Positions 1-8,463 are shown, numbered from the stretch's first letter. The stretch: 64,000 nucleotides of DNA from Deltaproteobacteria bacterium (GCA_015075075.1 JABTVA010000001.1:177662-241661); one strand, 5' to 3'. Program-made: numbers and translations. The notes: generated from the sequence alone by a model not told the origin.

Positions 1-1
1 G

Positions 2-1051
2 CGGCTCTGGACGCGCTCCGAAGAGGAGCAGGCCGCGATAGGCCGCAGCGACATAATCTACAGGGACAAGGAGCTGGATTCCTACCTGAACGGCGTAGCG
101 GCCAAACTCCAGCCCCCCGGCGTATACAAGCTCATCCCTTTCAAGATAGTCGTCATCAGGAACCCCTACTGCAACGCTTTCGCGTACCCGAACGGCGCGA
201 TATACGTACATACGGGCATCCTTTCGCGCATGGAGAACGAGGCCCAGCTTGCCACCCTTCTGGCGCACGAGATGAGCCATTCGACCCACCGCCATCAAAT
301 AAGCGGGCACAGGAGCTTCAAAAACAAAGCCGCGTTCAACGCGTCCATGAGGTCCACGCTCGGCTCGATCCCGGCGGTCGGAGAGCTTACCAACATACTC
401 GGCGATATCGGCACGGCGGCGGCGGTTACCGGGCACTCCAGGGAGCTCGAGAGCGAGGCCGACATGGAAGGGCTAAAGCTCGTCATAAAAGCGGGCTACA
501 AGGCGGAGGAGGCCCCAAAGCTTTTCGAGCACATCAAGGCCGAACTGGAGGAAGAGGACGCAAAGGAGCCGTTTTTCTTCGGGAGCCATCCGCGTCTGCA
601 GGACCGGATACGGAATTACAATAGTTACCTCAAGGCCCAGACAGGCCTGAAAAAGGGCGTGATAAACGCCGAAACATTCCGGAAAAAGACCGCGGGCGCG
701 GTCCTTGAGAACGCCTTTCTCGACCTGAAGGCCGGGCGTTTTAAAAGCGCGCTCCGGGGCGGCGAAAAATTCGTGTCTATCAGGCCAGGCGACCCCAGGG
801 GCCATTACCTCATGGGCGAGGCCCTGAGGCAGAGGGGGGACAGGGGCGATGCCGAGGCCGCCGAAAAGCATTTCAGAAAAGCCCTGTCGGCCAATGCATC
901 GTACGCTGACGCTCACAAGGGCCTCGGGCTGGTCTACTACAAATCAGGGAAAAAGGCCAAGGCGCGCGATTCGTTCACAACGTATCTCAAGCTCGCGCCG
1001 GACGCAAGGGACAGGTCGTATATTCAAGACTACATCGCGCAAAGCAGATAA
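2..1051 (+). CDS. M48-family zinc metalloprotease with C-terminal TPR region (5' end missing)
   Basis: The frame is open to the left edge, so the first Met (230) is internal and the true start lies outside the window. The segment NAFAYPNGAIYVHTGIL is followed by the zinc motif HEMSH, the usual arrangement of M48 (HtpX/BepA-like) peptidases; a Glu in the ELESEAD stretch is the expected third zinc ligand. The C-terminal ~120 residues contain TPR-like helices, as in periplasmic BepA/YfgC-type proteases that act on outer-membrane assembly. The next gene, 24 bp downstream, encodes a lipoprotein, which suits an envelope role. The family is clear; the substrate is unknown. Confidence 0.9.
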   Translation, partial: RLWTRSEEEQAAIGRSDIIYRDKELDSYLNGVAAKLQPPGVYKLIPFKIVVIRNPYCNAFAYPNGAIYVHTGILSRMENEAQLATLLAHEMSHSTHRHQISGHRSFKNKAAFNASMRSTLGSIPAVGELTNILGDIGTAAAVTGHSRELESEADMEGLKLVIKAGYKAEEAPKLFEHIKAELEEEDAKEPFFFGSHPRLQDRIRNYNSYLKAQTGLKKGVINAETFRKKTAGAVLENAFLDLKAGRFKSALRGGEKFVSIRPGDPRGHYLMGEALRQRGDRGDAEAAEKHFRKALSANASYADAHKGLGLVYYKSGKKAKARDSFTTYLKLAPDARDRSYIQDYIAQSR

Positions 1052-1075
1052 GCCGCGCCGCTACGGAGCCTTAGG

Positions 1076-1624
1076 ATGAAAAAAACGCTGCTGCTTTTTC
1101 TTGCCCTGCTGATACTGGCCGGTTGCGCCCCGTGGATAAGGACCGGAGGAAAGCATAGCGCGCCCGCGCAAAACGTATCCCTCGACCTGCCGGACGGATG
1201 GATGCGCTACAGGACGGACGAATATCTGTTCGTTACGAGGGACGGCGGCAACCTCCAATATATAATGGTCGAGGCGATACACGTCGATTCACAGCTCAAG
1301 CACACGAAAAAGAAATTCCACAGGGGGATGCTCCCCCTGGAGCTCTCGGAAATAATAGCCGACAACATGTCCTCGAACCAGGCGATATCGGGGCTCAAGG
1401 TCGTCGAGAACAAATCGGCCAAGATCGGCGGGCGGCAGGGTTTCAGGGCTGTGATGAACTACAGGAACAAGGACGGACTTAAAATCAAATCCGTCTATTA
1501 CGGCTTCATGAAGGACGACTGGTTTTATGGGGTGTCATATGCCGCCCCGCTGAGACATTATTTCAGCAGAGATGTGAAGACTTTCGAGAAAGTAGCGGCG
1601 AGCTTATCTCTCATAAGAAAATAG
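1076..1624 (+). CDS. Predicted lipoprotein, 182 aa
   Basis: The N-terminus is a textbook lipoprotein signal: MKK, a hydrophobic run, then the lipobox LAGC at about residues 14-17. The mature part is mixed alpha/beta, with no domain I can name. It starts 24 bp after the M48 protease gene and is probably cotranscribed with it, which suggests a shared envelope function. A hairpin terminator follows at 1758-1787. Function unknown. Confidence 0.85.
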   Translation: MKKTLLLFLALLILAGCAPWIRTGGKHSAPAQNVSLDLPDGWMRYRTDEYLFVTRDGGNLQYIMVEAIHVDSQLKHTKKKFHRGMLPLELSEIIADNMSSNQAISGLKVVENKSAKIGGRQGFRAVMNYRNKDGLKIKSVYYGFMKDDWFYGVSYAAPLRHYFSRDVKTFEKVAASLSLIRK

Positions 1625-1757
1625 CCGCGGACGCGTTAAGGGCGGTATGGCCCCATAAGCCGTTACTTAACTTTAGCGAATGGCATTGAATCAACCGCTA
1701 TGCCTTGCCTTAGCAGCAGTTTGAGCGGACGGGACAGGTTTTTCCCCTCTTGACCTC

Positions 1758-1787
1758 AAGGGGTTACGGCGCGAGCTGTAATCCCTT
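1758..1787 (+). terminator. Rho-independent terminator after the lipoprotein gene
   Basis: AAGGGGTTAC pairs with GTAATCCCTT (one G-T wobble) around a 10-nt loop, followed by a T-rich run. It closes the M48/lipoprotein unit before the OsmC gene. Confidence 0.6.
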
Positions 1788-1916
1788 TTCCTTTTGCGCC
1801 TCGGGATTCAACCGGCCCCGAATATTCCCATTTCAGTTTTGCCTCCCTATTGTGAATTGAAATCCGGGCCGGTTCATCTAAAATCGTTTTATCAGGCCAT
1901 AAAGGAGGTACTTGCC

Positions 1917-2492
1917 ATGGCGGTAAAGAGACTTGAGGAATTCGAAGGCAGGCCCGAGGTCTTGAACGGAATAGACCTTAATAAGCTCTTCGCTTCGGTG
2001 GATGCGCTGAGAAACAACCCCGAGCTCGCGAAGTTCAAATTCAGGCTGCACAACAGATGGATCGGGGGCGGGCACAACCGCTCCAGGATAAGCGGTTTTT
2101 TCGGGGTCAGCCAGGAGAACAGGCACAGGCAGCCTTTCGAGCTCGACGGCGACGAACCAGAGGTGCTGGCAGGCACGGATAAAGGGGCAAACCCTGTAGA
2201 GCACCTGCTAAACGCCCTTGCCGCCTGCCTTACCACGACGCTGGTCTACCATGCGGCCCTGAGAAATATTAAAATTGACGAGCTCGAATCGGAGCTTGAG
2301 GGCGATATAGACCTGAGGGGCTTCCTCGGCCTGTCGAACGACGTGCGGCGGGGCTATCAGGACATCCGGGTAACCTTCAGGGTCAAGACCGACGAGGAGA
2401 ACCTGGACAGGCTCAGGTCCTTATCCAAAGCTCTCGCTGCGTTTGACGTCACGTCCAACGCACCGATATCGACGTCCGGTGAAAGGAAATAG
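1917..2492 (+). CDS. OsmC-family protein
   Basis: A protein of 191 aa starting at ATG 1917, behind the strong site AAAGGAGGT at 1901-1909; the upstream in-frame Met at 1794 lacks a ribosome-binding site. The helix NPVEHLLNALAACLTTTLV carries the peroxidatic-type Cys of OsmC/Ohr proteins. The second, resolving Cys normally found near the C-terminus is not visible: the corresponding stretch reads FDVTSNAPIS. That resembles the YhfA-like branch rather than true Ohr peroxidases, so activity on organic peroxides should not be assumed. It stands alone between a terminator and a kinase gene. Confidence 0.85.
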   Translation: MAVKRLEEFEGRPEVLNGIDLNKLFASVDALRNNPELAKFKFRLHNRWIGGGHNRSRISGFFGVSQENRHRQPFELDGDEPEVLAGTDKGANPVEHLLNALAACLTTTLVYHAALRNIKIDELESELEGDIDLRGFLGLSNDVRRGYQDIRVTFRVKTDEENLDRLRSLSKALAAFDVTSNAPISTSGERK

Positions 2493-2689
2493 TCTCCCTG
2501 AACGGCCTACGCATTAGGCGGGCGACGGCTGGCCCGCCTTCCTGACCTGCAAACCCGGCACTCCCCGCTGGTACGGCGACCGCCTCCTTTCCATGTACCA
2601 CGAAAAAGTTACAGTATGATAAAATTTAAAGTTTGGCTGGTGCCATCGGATTTATATCAAAAGATTAGCGAGCCGCATGGTGCGACCAG

Positions 2690-3243
2690 ATGAAATCAGC
2701 CGTTCAGTTGCGTTTACACTTCATCACTCCTTTTGCCGCGCTGCTCCTCGTTTCTTCCTTCGCCGGAACCCGCCGTTCAGCGGACCCTGCCGCGGTCCGA
2801 GGCTTCCGAGCGGATTCTTTGCCGGCCTTTGTGGACGTACAGGGCCGGCCCGCGGATTCGGTGACTCCATAAGGGCCGTGGTGATCTGGATGACATCCTG
2901 ATAGAAAATCCATCCGGCCACGGGATAGCGTACGGAACGGCTTCAGAGGGCAGTTTCGACGCGCTGATCGTTGCGAAGTTTTCTGGAGCCGCGAGCCCCT
3001 CGTCGACTTCCAGCCTTCCCTGGCTACCGGCACCTTTGATCTGTTTCGTCCATGACGGCGACCCCCTGATCAGGGACATCGCAGGGCCGAGGGCAAAGAG
3101 GATAGTAGCGCTCGACGCGGCACACAACATTCTTCCTCTCGATGCGGCCTGGGAAGATAATCCCCGTCGACACTTTCCGGAAATGTTCTACCTGCTCGCG
3201 TCCGGAAACACGACGCGCCTTTACCCGAAACCTCGGACTGATA
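2690..3243 (+). pseudogene. Frameshifted signal peptide and SBP_bac_3-like sensor domain of the downstream kinase
   Basis: Pieces of one extracytoplasmic solute-binding (SBP_bac_3-like) domain lie in order but in different frames. A signal-peptide-like start at 2690 in frame 2 is followed by GFGDSIRAVV in frame 1. Then FDALIVAKF and FVHDGDPLIRDIAG..KRIV come in frame 3, and GLIMIRDLKVTGV in frame 1 leads into the kinase. The total length matches a full domain, so at least three small indels rather than large deletions explain it. Real decay and sequence error cannot be separated here. Confidence 0.6.
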
Positions 3244-5346
3244 ATGATAAGGGACCTCAAGGTAACGGGTGTGGCGGCAGGGCCGACCATACCGGACTAC
3301 AAGCGCGAGTTCTCCTTTGCGGTAAAAAAGGGAGACACCGACCTCCTTGAGAAGCTCAACCAGGGCCTCCTCATCGTCAAGTCCAACGGGGAGTACGAGC
3401 GCATATACAAAAAATGGTTCGGGTTCGAGGACCCGTGGCGGAGATACGTTGAATTTTTCTGGCCCGTGATGGTCATCTCGGCCGTGGTCGCGCTTGCGGC
3501 CTCCCTGAGCGCCGTAATGCTCCGGAGGATGGTAAAAAGGCGCACCGTCGAGCTCGCTGAAAAGAACAGGCTCCTCAGCCTTGCAAGGGAAGAGCTGAGC
3601 GACAGGGTCGTGCAGAGGACGGCTGAGCTTTTGAAGGCTAACGCCGCGCTCACGAGCGAGAACGCCGAGCGGCGGCTCGCCGAGGCCACTCTACGGGATA
3701 GCGAGGAGCGGTACCGGTCGCATATCGAAGTGACCGGACAGATCGGCTGGTCCACTGACGCCGGAGGGAACGTCGTGGACGACATCCCGGCCTGGAGGAG
3801 GTACACCGGGCAGACCATGGATGAAATAAAGGGGGCGGGCTGGGCCAGGGCCGTCCATCCGGACGATGTAAGCCGCACACTCGATAAATGGCAGCAATCA
3901 ATCAACGAAGGGGGCTTTTTCGAGACGGAGTACAGGGTAAGAAGGTTTGACGGCGCGTACCGCCATTTTCTGGCCCGCGGCATACCGCTTTTCAGGGAGG
4001 ACGGGAGGATACGGGAATGGGTGGGCACCTGCATAGACATAACCGAGCGGAAGCAGTCTGAAGACCTCCTAAGGAAGGCGCACGAGGAGCTGGAAACGAG
4101 GATAATCGAGCGGACGGCTGAGCTCAAGGCCGCCAACGCCCGTCTCAAACAAGAGATAGCCGAGCGGGAGCGGATGGAGGACGAGCTTATAAAGGCGCAA
4201 AAGCTCGAATCGCTCGGGGTGTTCGCGGGCGGCATCGCCCACGATTTCAACAACCTCCTTCAGTCAATAACTAACAACATAGGGGTTGCCAGGCTGTACG
4301 CTTCCGAGAAAGACAGCGTGGAGGACGCGCTGGGCGACGCTGAAACGGCGGCGAAGTACGCCTCGCAGCTGAGCCAGCGCCTTCTGACCTTCGCAAAGGG
4401 AGGGAGCCCCGTAAAGAAGGCCACTCCGGTATCCCGCCTTATAGAGGAATCTGTCTGCATTTCGCTTAGCGGCTCGAATATCCTCACGGAGTGCGAGGTC
4501 CCGGATGGCCTGAGCCCCGTGGAAGTGGACGAGGGGCAGATAAACCAGGTGCTCAATAACCTGCTGATAAACGCAAAGGAGGCCATGCCCCTCGGCGGAA
4601 AGATAAGGATACGGGCCGAGGGCGTGAAGGCCGGCGAAAGCGACAATCTTTTCCTTAACGAAGGAGACTACGTGCGGATATCCGTGGAGGACCAGGGCGC
4701 CGGCATACCCGGGGAGAACCTCTTAAGGATATTCGACCCTTATTTCAGCACCAAGGAGCGGGGGGCGGAGAAGGGCACAGGACTCGGCCTCTCGGTCTGC
4801 CACTCGATACTCATGAAGCACGGCGGGCTCATAAGCGTTGATTCAAAGGCGGGCGTCGGCTCTACCTTCCATGTCTTTCTTCCCGTTTCAAAGGAGCCGC
4901 TTCCCGAGGCCGAGGACAAGGCGGCCGGACCTGTCGCATCCGGCGGGAGGATATTGTTCATGGAGGACGAGAGGACCATGTGGAAGTCCGCCGGGCTGCT
5001 CCTTAAGACGATGGGGCTCGATGTGGAATTCACGATGAACGGGGCTGAGGCCCTATCCCTCTATGAAAAGGCGCTCGGAGACGGGCGGCCGTTCGACGGA
5101 GTCATCCTCGACCTCACGATACCCGGGGGCATGGGCGGCAAGGAGACAATAGCGCGCCTCCGCGAAATCGACAGAAGCGTAAAGGCGATAGTCGTAAGCG
5201 GATATACCGACGACCCGGTTATGACGAACTTCAGGGAATACGGTTTCGTACGCGCCCTGGCAAAGCCGTACACGGTGGAGCAGCTGAATAACGCCGTCCG
5301 CGAGGAGTTCGGAGGCGCCCGGCCCCAGTCCGCGGGGCTGAGCTGA
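3142..5346 (+). CDS. Hybrid sensor histidine kinase (end of SBP domain, TM, PAS, HisKA, HATPase, receiver)
   Basis: The intact frame begins with the end of a periplasmic amino-acid-binding-like domain (TDLLEKLNQGLLIVKSNGEY). It is followed by one TM helix (about 115-135), a coiled coil, a PAS domain (about 180-300), a second coiled coil, and a HisKA box with the phosphoacceptor His in GGIAHDFNNLLQ. An HATPase_c domain (N box NLLINAKEAM, G boxes DQGAGIP and GTGLGLSV) and a C-terminal receiver (acidic MEDE, phosphoacceptor DLT, then PYTVEQL) complete it. Met 3244 is an alternative internal start. The gene is a hybrid kinase of the usual length if joined to the broken 5' part; as it stands the sensor is truncated. 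Confidence 0.85.
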   Translation: MRPGKIIPVDTFRKCSTCSRPETRRAFTRNLGLIMIRDLKVTGVAAGPTIPDYKREFSFAVKKGDTDLLEKLNQGLLIVKSNGEYERIYKKWFGFEDPWRRYVEFFWPVMVISAVVALAASLSAVMLRRMVKRRTVELAEKNRLLSLAREELSDRVVQRTAELLKANAALTSENAERRLAEATLRDSEERYRSHIEVTGQIGWSTDAGGNVVDDIPAWRRYTGQTMDEIKGAGWARAVHPDDVSRTLDKWQQSINEGGFFETEYRVRRFDGAYRHFLARGIPLFREDGRIREWVGTCIDITERKQSEDLLRKAHEELETRIIERTAELKAANARLKQEIAERERMEDELIKAQKLESLGVFAGGIAHDFNNLLQSITNNIGVARLYASEKDSVEDALGDAETAAKYASQLSQRLLTFAKGGSPVKKATPVSRLIEESVCISLSGSNILTECEVPDGLSPVEVDEGQINQVLNNLLINAKEAMPLGGKIRIRAEGVKAGESDNLFLNEGDYVRISVEDQGAGIPGENLLRIFDPYFSTKERGAEKGTGLGLSVCHSILMKHGGLISVDSKAGVGSTFHVFLPVSKEPLPEAEDKAAGPVASGGRILFMEDERTMWKSAGLLLKTMGLDVEFTMNGAEALSLYEKALGDGRPFDGVILDLTIPGGMGGKETIARLREIDRSVKAIVVSGYTDDPVMTNFREYGFVRALAKPYTVEQLNNAVREEFGGARPQSAGLS

Positions 5347-5460
5347 TGTGAACCACCTCATATCAAGGGCGAATGTTTTTTAGACCCCCCCTATCCTTTC
5401 GAGATAAGACACATTTTAGATTGTATACCCCTTTCCAGTGGAAGGACCCCCGGAAACGAA

Positions 5461-5491
5461 AAAGCCGCAATCGCGAAGCGATTGCGGCTTT
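5461..5491. terminator. Perfect 14-bp hairpin, terminator-like (ancestral tRNA-Glu terminator)
   Basis: AAAGCCGCAATCGC and its exact complement flank a GAA loop, with A and T runs on the two sides, so it can work in either direction. It sits ten bases left of a tRNA-Glu 3' fragment, as similar hairpins do at 7113, 7295 and 52440. On the minus strand it would be the original terminator of the tRNA operon. Confidence 0.7.
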
Positions 5492-5500
5492 GATTTTTCT

Positions 5501-5523
5501 TGGCGTCCCCACAGGGATTCGAA
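5501..5523 (-). repeat. tRNA-Glu 3'-end remnant 1 (old attachment site)
   Basis: The stretch equals the last 23 bases of a tRNA-Glu gene on the minus strand, from the T-loop (TTCGAAT) through an intact CCCTG T-stem strand and acceptor to CCA. It is the leftmost of three such remnants (also 7157-7170 and 7327-7371). It most likely marks the host end of the first element to integrate in the tRNA. Confidence 0.65.
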
Positions 5524-5723
5524 GGTTACTTATCCACGGTGGAGGTGCCGACTTCACTCCGTTTTGGTGGGCCGAGCCCAACAAAACTGTGCCCACCCTT
5601 GCAAAGCTGAAAGAAGAGTCAGGGCCATTTTGAAGAGGCCATAGACCAAGTATCTGCTTCCGGGAGCTTTTGCATAATGGCTTATATCGTTTTAAAAAAA
5701 AGACCAAGATTTGCGCTTACGAC

Positions 5724-6268
5724 TTAAACCATATTCATTTTTTCGCCAAATGCGATAAAACTGTACTCTATAATCGTGACCCGGCCAAGATAATCCATTG
5801 GGTCCTGACGATTTCCGGTTGGCCAGCCGTAACCCCAGTTCAACTCGGTTTGCGAATCTATCACCTCGAAGTGAAGATGAAAACCCTGCTTCAGATTCTT
5901 ATAAAAGGCCACCATTCCTGAATTGCCAGATATTCCAATCTTTTCTCCCTTTCTGGCCCCATGCCCTTCATACACATTTCTTCTCTCGAGGTGGGCATAA
6001 AGAGTGTATATGTGCCTTTCATCCTTTCCGGCTTCCGGAGTATGGTCAATTACGATTGTATCGCCGTAGTTAGTTCTGGTAGTCGAACCCTCTCTCGTAC
6101 CAGAATAGACGACAATACCGCTCTCACTCGCCATGACGGTAGAGCCCAGCGGCGCCTTGAAGTCCTGCCCCTGATGTGGGCCATGGTGTCTCGGAGCACC
6201 GAACCGCCGTTCATATTGATTTCGGCGTTAACCGGTTTTTCAAACCGCAAGCTTATCGTTTTCTTCAT
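5724..6268 (-). pseudogene. M23-family peptidase, split by one frameshift
   Basis: Two frames join into one LytM/M23 endopeptidase. The start MKKTISLRFEKPVNAEINM and the hidden continuation RFGAPRHHGPHQGQDFKAP (zinc motif HxxxD) belong to different frames. The rest (IYTLYAHLE, GISGNSG, GFHLHFEV) carries the distal HxH zinc ligand. One missing base near 6213, in a GGCGG run, restores a continuous protein of about 181 aa with no signal peptide, which suggests a phage-type or cargo peptidoglycan hydrolase. It follows the TPR gene by 4 bp. A sequencing indel is possible. Confidence 0.7.
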
Positions 6269-6272
6269 CTTA

Positions 6273-6830
6273 TCACCTTAATTTTAATCCACCAGAGAAC
6301 GGTTTGTTATTACAAAGAGTAATAAGCCACCTTGCGTGGCCAATGCTTTTTCTCAAAATTCGCTCCCCTTCCGGTGTAAACCCCCATGGCCCGGGCGCGA
6401 ACAAATCCTCTTCCGCATTTTTTATGAATTCCTGTAACGCCGAAACGGCTTTTTCTTTCTCTCCTGTAAGGAAATATGCCCGCCCTAAAGAGAAAAGCGC
6501 ATCGTAAGTCGACATCTCAAATACATCAGCTGCGAGCGCCTTTTCATAAAAGGCAATTGCGTCAGCGGATTTTCCTTCCTTTTCTTTTTCGAGCCCTTTC
6601 ATCCAGAAATCATAAAATTCATAATCGCCCCGTGGCAATGCATCTTCATCAATTGAATTCAAAAAATCCTTCACAGATAAAAATTCTTCGGAGGCGATAG
6701 CGGAAAGTTTTTCCCTGTCTTCACGCGTAATATCAGGACCGGCGTTGGCCTGGTGAGCAAAAAAAGCAACGAATAAAATCGAAACTACAATGAATAGAAG
6801 CTTATGTCTGTGAAAAAACATTACAACCAT
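6273..6830 (-). CDS. Secreted TPR-like protein, 185 aa
   Basis: An N-terminal signal sequence (hydrophobic stretch, then AFFAHQANA) is followed by helical repeats typical of TPRs (AIAFYEKALAAD, SLGRAYFLTGEKEKAVSAL). The start is either 6830 or the ATG at 6821. An extended -10 (TGCTATAAT) lies about 35 bp upstream. With the M23 gene 4 bp downstream it forms a two-gene unit enclosed by tRNA-Glu remnants, so it is probably cargo of an older integrated element. Exact function unknown. Confidence 0.75.
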   Translation of the reverse strand: MVVMFFHRHKLLFIVVSILFVAFFAHQANAGPDITREDREKLSAIASEEFLSVKDFLNSIDEDALPRGDYEFYDFWMKGLEKEKEGKSADAIAFYEKALAADVFEMSTYDALFSLGRAYFLTGEKEKAVSALQEFIKNAEEDLFAPGPWGFTPEGERILRKSIGHARWLITLCNNKPFSGGLKLR

Positions 6831-6861
6831 CCCTCAGGTTAACTCCTTGTATATTTTCGTT

Positions 6862-6870
6862 ATTATAGCA
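6862..6870 (-). promoter_or_regulatory. Extended -10 promoter for the TPR/M23 pair
   Basis: On the minus strand TGCTATAAT matches the extended -10 consensus exactly, 32 bp before the first candidate start. No good -35 is seen, as is usual for extended -10 promoters. Confidence 0.45.
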
Positions 6871-6923
6871 GCAGGAGGCCCGGTGAATTCACAAATTACC
6901 TAAAAATAAGTGTTATTATTCTG

Positions 6924-7088
6924 TCACTGAATCCGCATCTCATCATTTTTAAATGAAAAATGTCGTAAAATTATTCTATCCGTCGAGACTCTTTCAACCT
7001 CAATTTCGTAGGCACAACCCACCAAATCTCGTGTTTGTTCTTTATATCGCAATCTCACCCCACACACAAGCCGTTTAGCTCTTGCCAT
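6924..7088 (-). CDS. Possible small protein, 54 aa
   Basis: The frame from ATG 7088 encodes a basic, plausible small protein (MARAKRLVCGV...). The ribosome-binding site is weak and there is no recognisable domain. Base composition is like the neighbouring TPR gene. It lies inside the nested attachment zone. It may be a remnant of a lost element rather than an expressed gene. Confidence 0.3.
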   Translation of the reverse strand: MARAKRLVCGVRLRYKEQTRDLVGCAYEIEVERVSTDRIILRHFSFKNDEMRIQ

Positions 7089-7110
7089 CCTCGCGTGACC
7101 CTGAAAACAA

Positions 7111-7170
7111 AAAAGCCGCAATCGCTTTAGCGATTATGGCTTTGATCTTCCTAAATTCCCACAGGGATTC
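7111..7170 (-). repeat. Decayed copy of the terminator plus tRNA-Glu 3' end (remnant 2)
   Basis: AAAAGCCGCAATCGC, an imperfect complement and then TTCCCACAGGGATTC repeat the order seen at 5461-5523 with several substitutions. It therefore looks like a second, older attachment-site duplication that has drifted. Confidence 0.5.
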
Positions 7171-7202
7171 AGCTCGTCCATCCCTGGACTCGCCCCTTCG
7201 GG

Positions 7203-7315
7203 CTTTTGCGCTCTGCGCAAAAGTACAATTTTGCTGTCCTGCAAAATTGTCGAACCCTTCCAGGGTTCGAACCAACGGAGGCCATGAAATGAGAAAAGGG
7301 GCTTTCAGCCCCTTT
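7203..7315. repeat. Four consecutive perfect hairpins next to the left prophage end
   Basis: In 113 bases there are four perfect inverted repeats: 7203-7223 (9-bp stem), 7225-7250 (10-bp), 7251-7269 (8-bp, CGAACCCT/AGGGTTCG) and 7295-7315 (9-bp, AAAGGGGCT/AGCCCCTTT). The last occupies the terminator position relative to the tRNA-Glu remnant at 7327. The others have no assigned function. Confidence 0.6.
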
Positions 7316-7326
7316 CTAATTTCATT

Positions 7327-7371
7327 GGCGTCCCCACGGGGATTCGAACCCTGGTCGCCGCCGTGAAAGGG
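7327..7371 (-). repeat. Left attachment site: 45-bp tRNA-Glu 3' end duplication
   Basis: This copies the tRNA-Glu(TTC) gene at 52496-52568 from the anticodon arm to the 3' end. The 17 bases at 7355-7371 (from TCGCCGCC to AAAGGG) are identical to 52524-52540. Outside that core the T-arm differs at a few positions. That is expected when the intact tRNA 3' half was supplied by the phage. Beyond 7371 the similarity stops at once. Confidence 0.85.
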
Positions 7372-7430
7372 CTGGCTATCCTAATATTTTTCAATACGTT
7401 ATAAAACTGAGTACCATAGAAAATACTTCG

Positions 7431-7790
7431 CTATTCGTCATCCAACCCCGCGCCCACGATCACCTGGGCCGGGCCGTGCTCGGGGCTCGGGTAAGTGAAC
7501 TTGTCCGAGTCCGCGCCTAGCGTGAACTCGAATTCGATGTTGAAGGTGCCAATCGTGTCCGTATCTCCAGCCTGCCACTTGAGATGGCAGAGCCCCGGGC
7601 TGGTCGACTGGTTTCCGAGCGTGATGCCGGCGGTCCTCCTGTTTATCTTGGCCGTTCCTCCGGCGGCCGGGACCATCGTGCAACGGATGGTATAGCCCGT
7701 GAGGTCCACCCCGTTGCCTTCGTGGTCCTTCACCCGGACTGGATAATAAGGCCTCAGGTCGTGCTGGGTTATGTATAGCGGCTTTATCAC
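7431..7790 (-). CDS. Phage baseplate/tail protein, BppU N-terminal-like
   Basis: A protein of 119 aa whose start (ITQHDLRPYYPVRVKDHEG) followed by DLTGYTIRCTM resembles the beta-sandwich of BppU-type baseplate upper proteins. Those connect receptor-binding proteins to the tail. It is the last gene of the leftward late region, directly inside the left attachment site, where fibre genes are expected. Function is by resemblance and position. Confidence 0.6.
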   Translation of the reverse strand: MIKPLYITQHDLRPYYPVRVKDHEGNGVDLTGYTIRCTMVPAAGGTAKINRRTAGITLGNQSTSPGLCHLKWQAGDTDTIGTFNIEFEFTLGADSDKFTYPSPEHGPAQVIVGAGLDDE

Positions 7791-7799
7791 TTGCTCCTC

Positions 7800-7985
7800 C
7801 TATTTGAATATGCAAACGCGCGGCGTCATATCGAGCACCATAACCCTGGGCTGGGTATCGATTACCAGGACGCGGGCCTCGGCGAGCAATGTGGCTGGAA
7901 CAGTCTCCCCCTCGCCCCATGCCGGCCAGTAATTCGCCCAGTAGCCCGCGCCCCAGTAGCTTGTATGAAGGTATCCGGGTTCCAT
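7800..7985 (-). CDS. Small aromatic-rich phage protein, 61 aa
   Basis: The N-terminal half is full of Tyr/Trp/Gly (SYWGAGYWANYWPAW), a pattern met in short proteins of phage fibre regions. It has no membrane segment. It is packed between two tail genes with short gaps, which supports a real gene. Function unknown. Confidence 0.5.
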   Translation of the reverse strand: MEPGYLHTSYWGAGYWANYWPAWGEGETVPATLLAEARVLVIDTQPRVMVLDMTPRVCIFK

Positions 7986-7989
7986 TGGC

Positions 7990-8463
7990 TTACCCGAGGT
8001 TCAACGTCATCGAGGTCCGGTTGCCGTTCTCGTCCACGGTCGCGGTGATCCTGTTTGCGCTATCCGCGTGGTTGCGGAAATTCAAGGTTGCCGTCCCGCC
8101 GCCGTTCGTCTTGCCCGCTAAGGTCGCGAAGCTCAACCGCGAGAGCTGCCTCCATGTCAAGGTGTTCTCTACCACCTCGTCGTGGATATCGTCCACGCCC
8201 TGGGCCGAGAGTCTGAAGCCTTCCTTGTCGGTCAACGCCCTCGTTCCCACGGCCCAGACCGAGGCGGCGGTTATATCATTCAGCGCGTCCAGCGTGGTCT
8301 TTGTGCCGGAGATAGAAAACCCTGCCTTGTCCGTCAGTGAGCGGTTGGCGTATTCCCAGACCTCCTGAGCGGTCGCGCCGCCGCTCCCGGCGCTGGTGAG
8401 GGTCCTGGTCTCATGGCTCCACACATCCGCCGGGGAATGGGTCGAGAAGCCCGTGGCAGTCAC
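7990..8463 (-). CDS. Phage tail-fibre-like protein, 157 aa (may be the 3' half of the next gene)
   Basis: It starts with GTG. It contains three related units around the pattern VW..xTRxLT(D)xxGF (ADVWSHETRTLT, VWEYANRSLTDKAGF, VWAVGTRALTDKEGF), common in phage structural proteins with short coiled or triple-helical segments. Upstream of the GTG the same frame stays open and reads CGHKVRGDAAW, a sensible continuation. So this and 8502-9110 may be one gene split by a -1 shift near 8505. Confidence 0.6.
   Translation of the reverse strand: MTATGFSTHSPADVWSHETRTLTSAGSGGATAQEVWEYANRSLTDKAGFSISGTKTTLDALNDITAASVWAVGTRALTDKEGFRLSAQGVDDIHDEVVENTLTWRQLSRLSFATLAGKTNGGGTATLNFRNHADSANRITATVDENGNRTSMTLNLG

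Noticed and set aside
5373..5633. Open frames around 5.4-5.7 kb on both strands
   Set aside because: They run through the hairpin and tRNA remnant and lack start signals and sensible composition.
7082..7366. A + strand frame ending in SPRGFEPWSPP
   Set aside because: This ending is the usual false translation of a tRNA T-arm and acceptor (here the left attachment site), not a gene.
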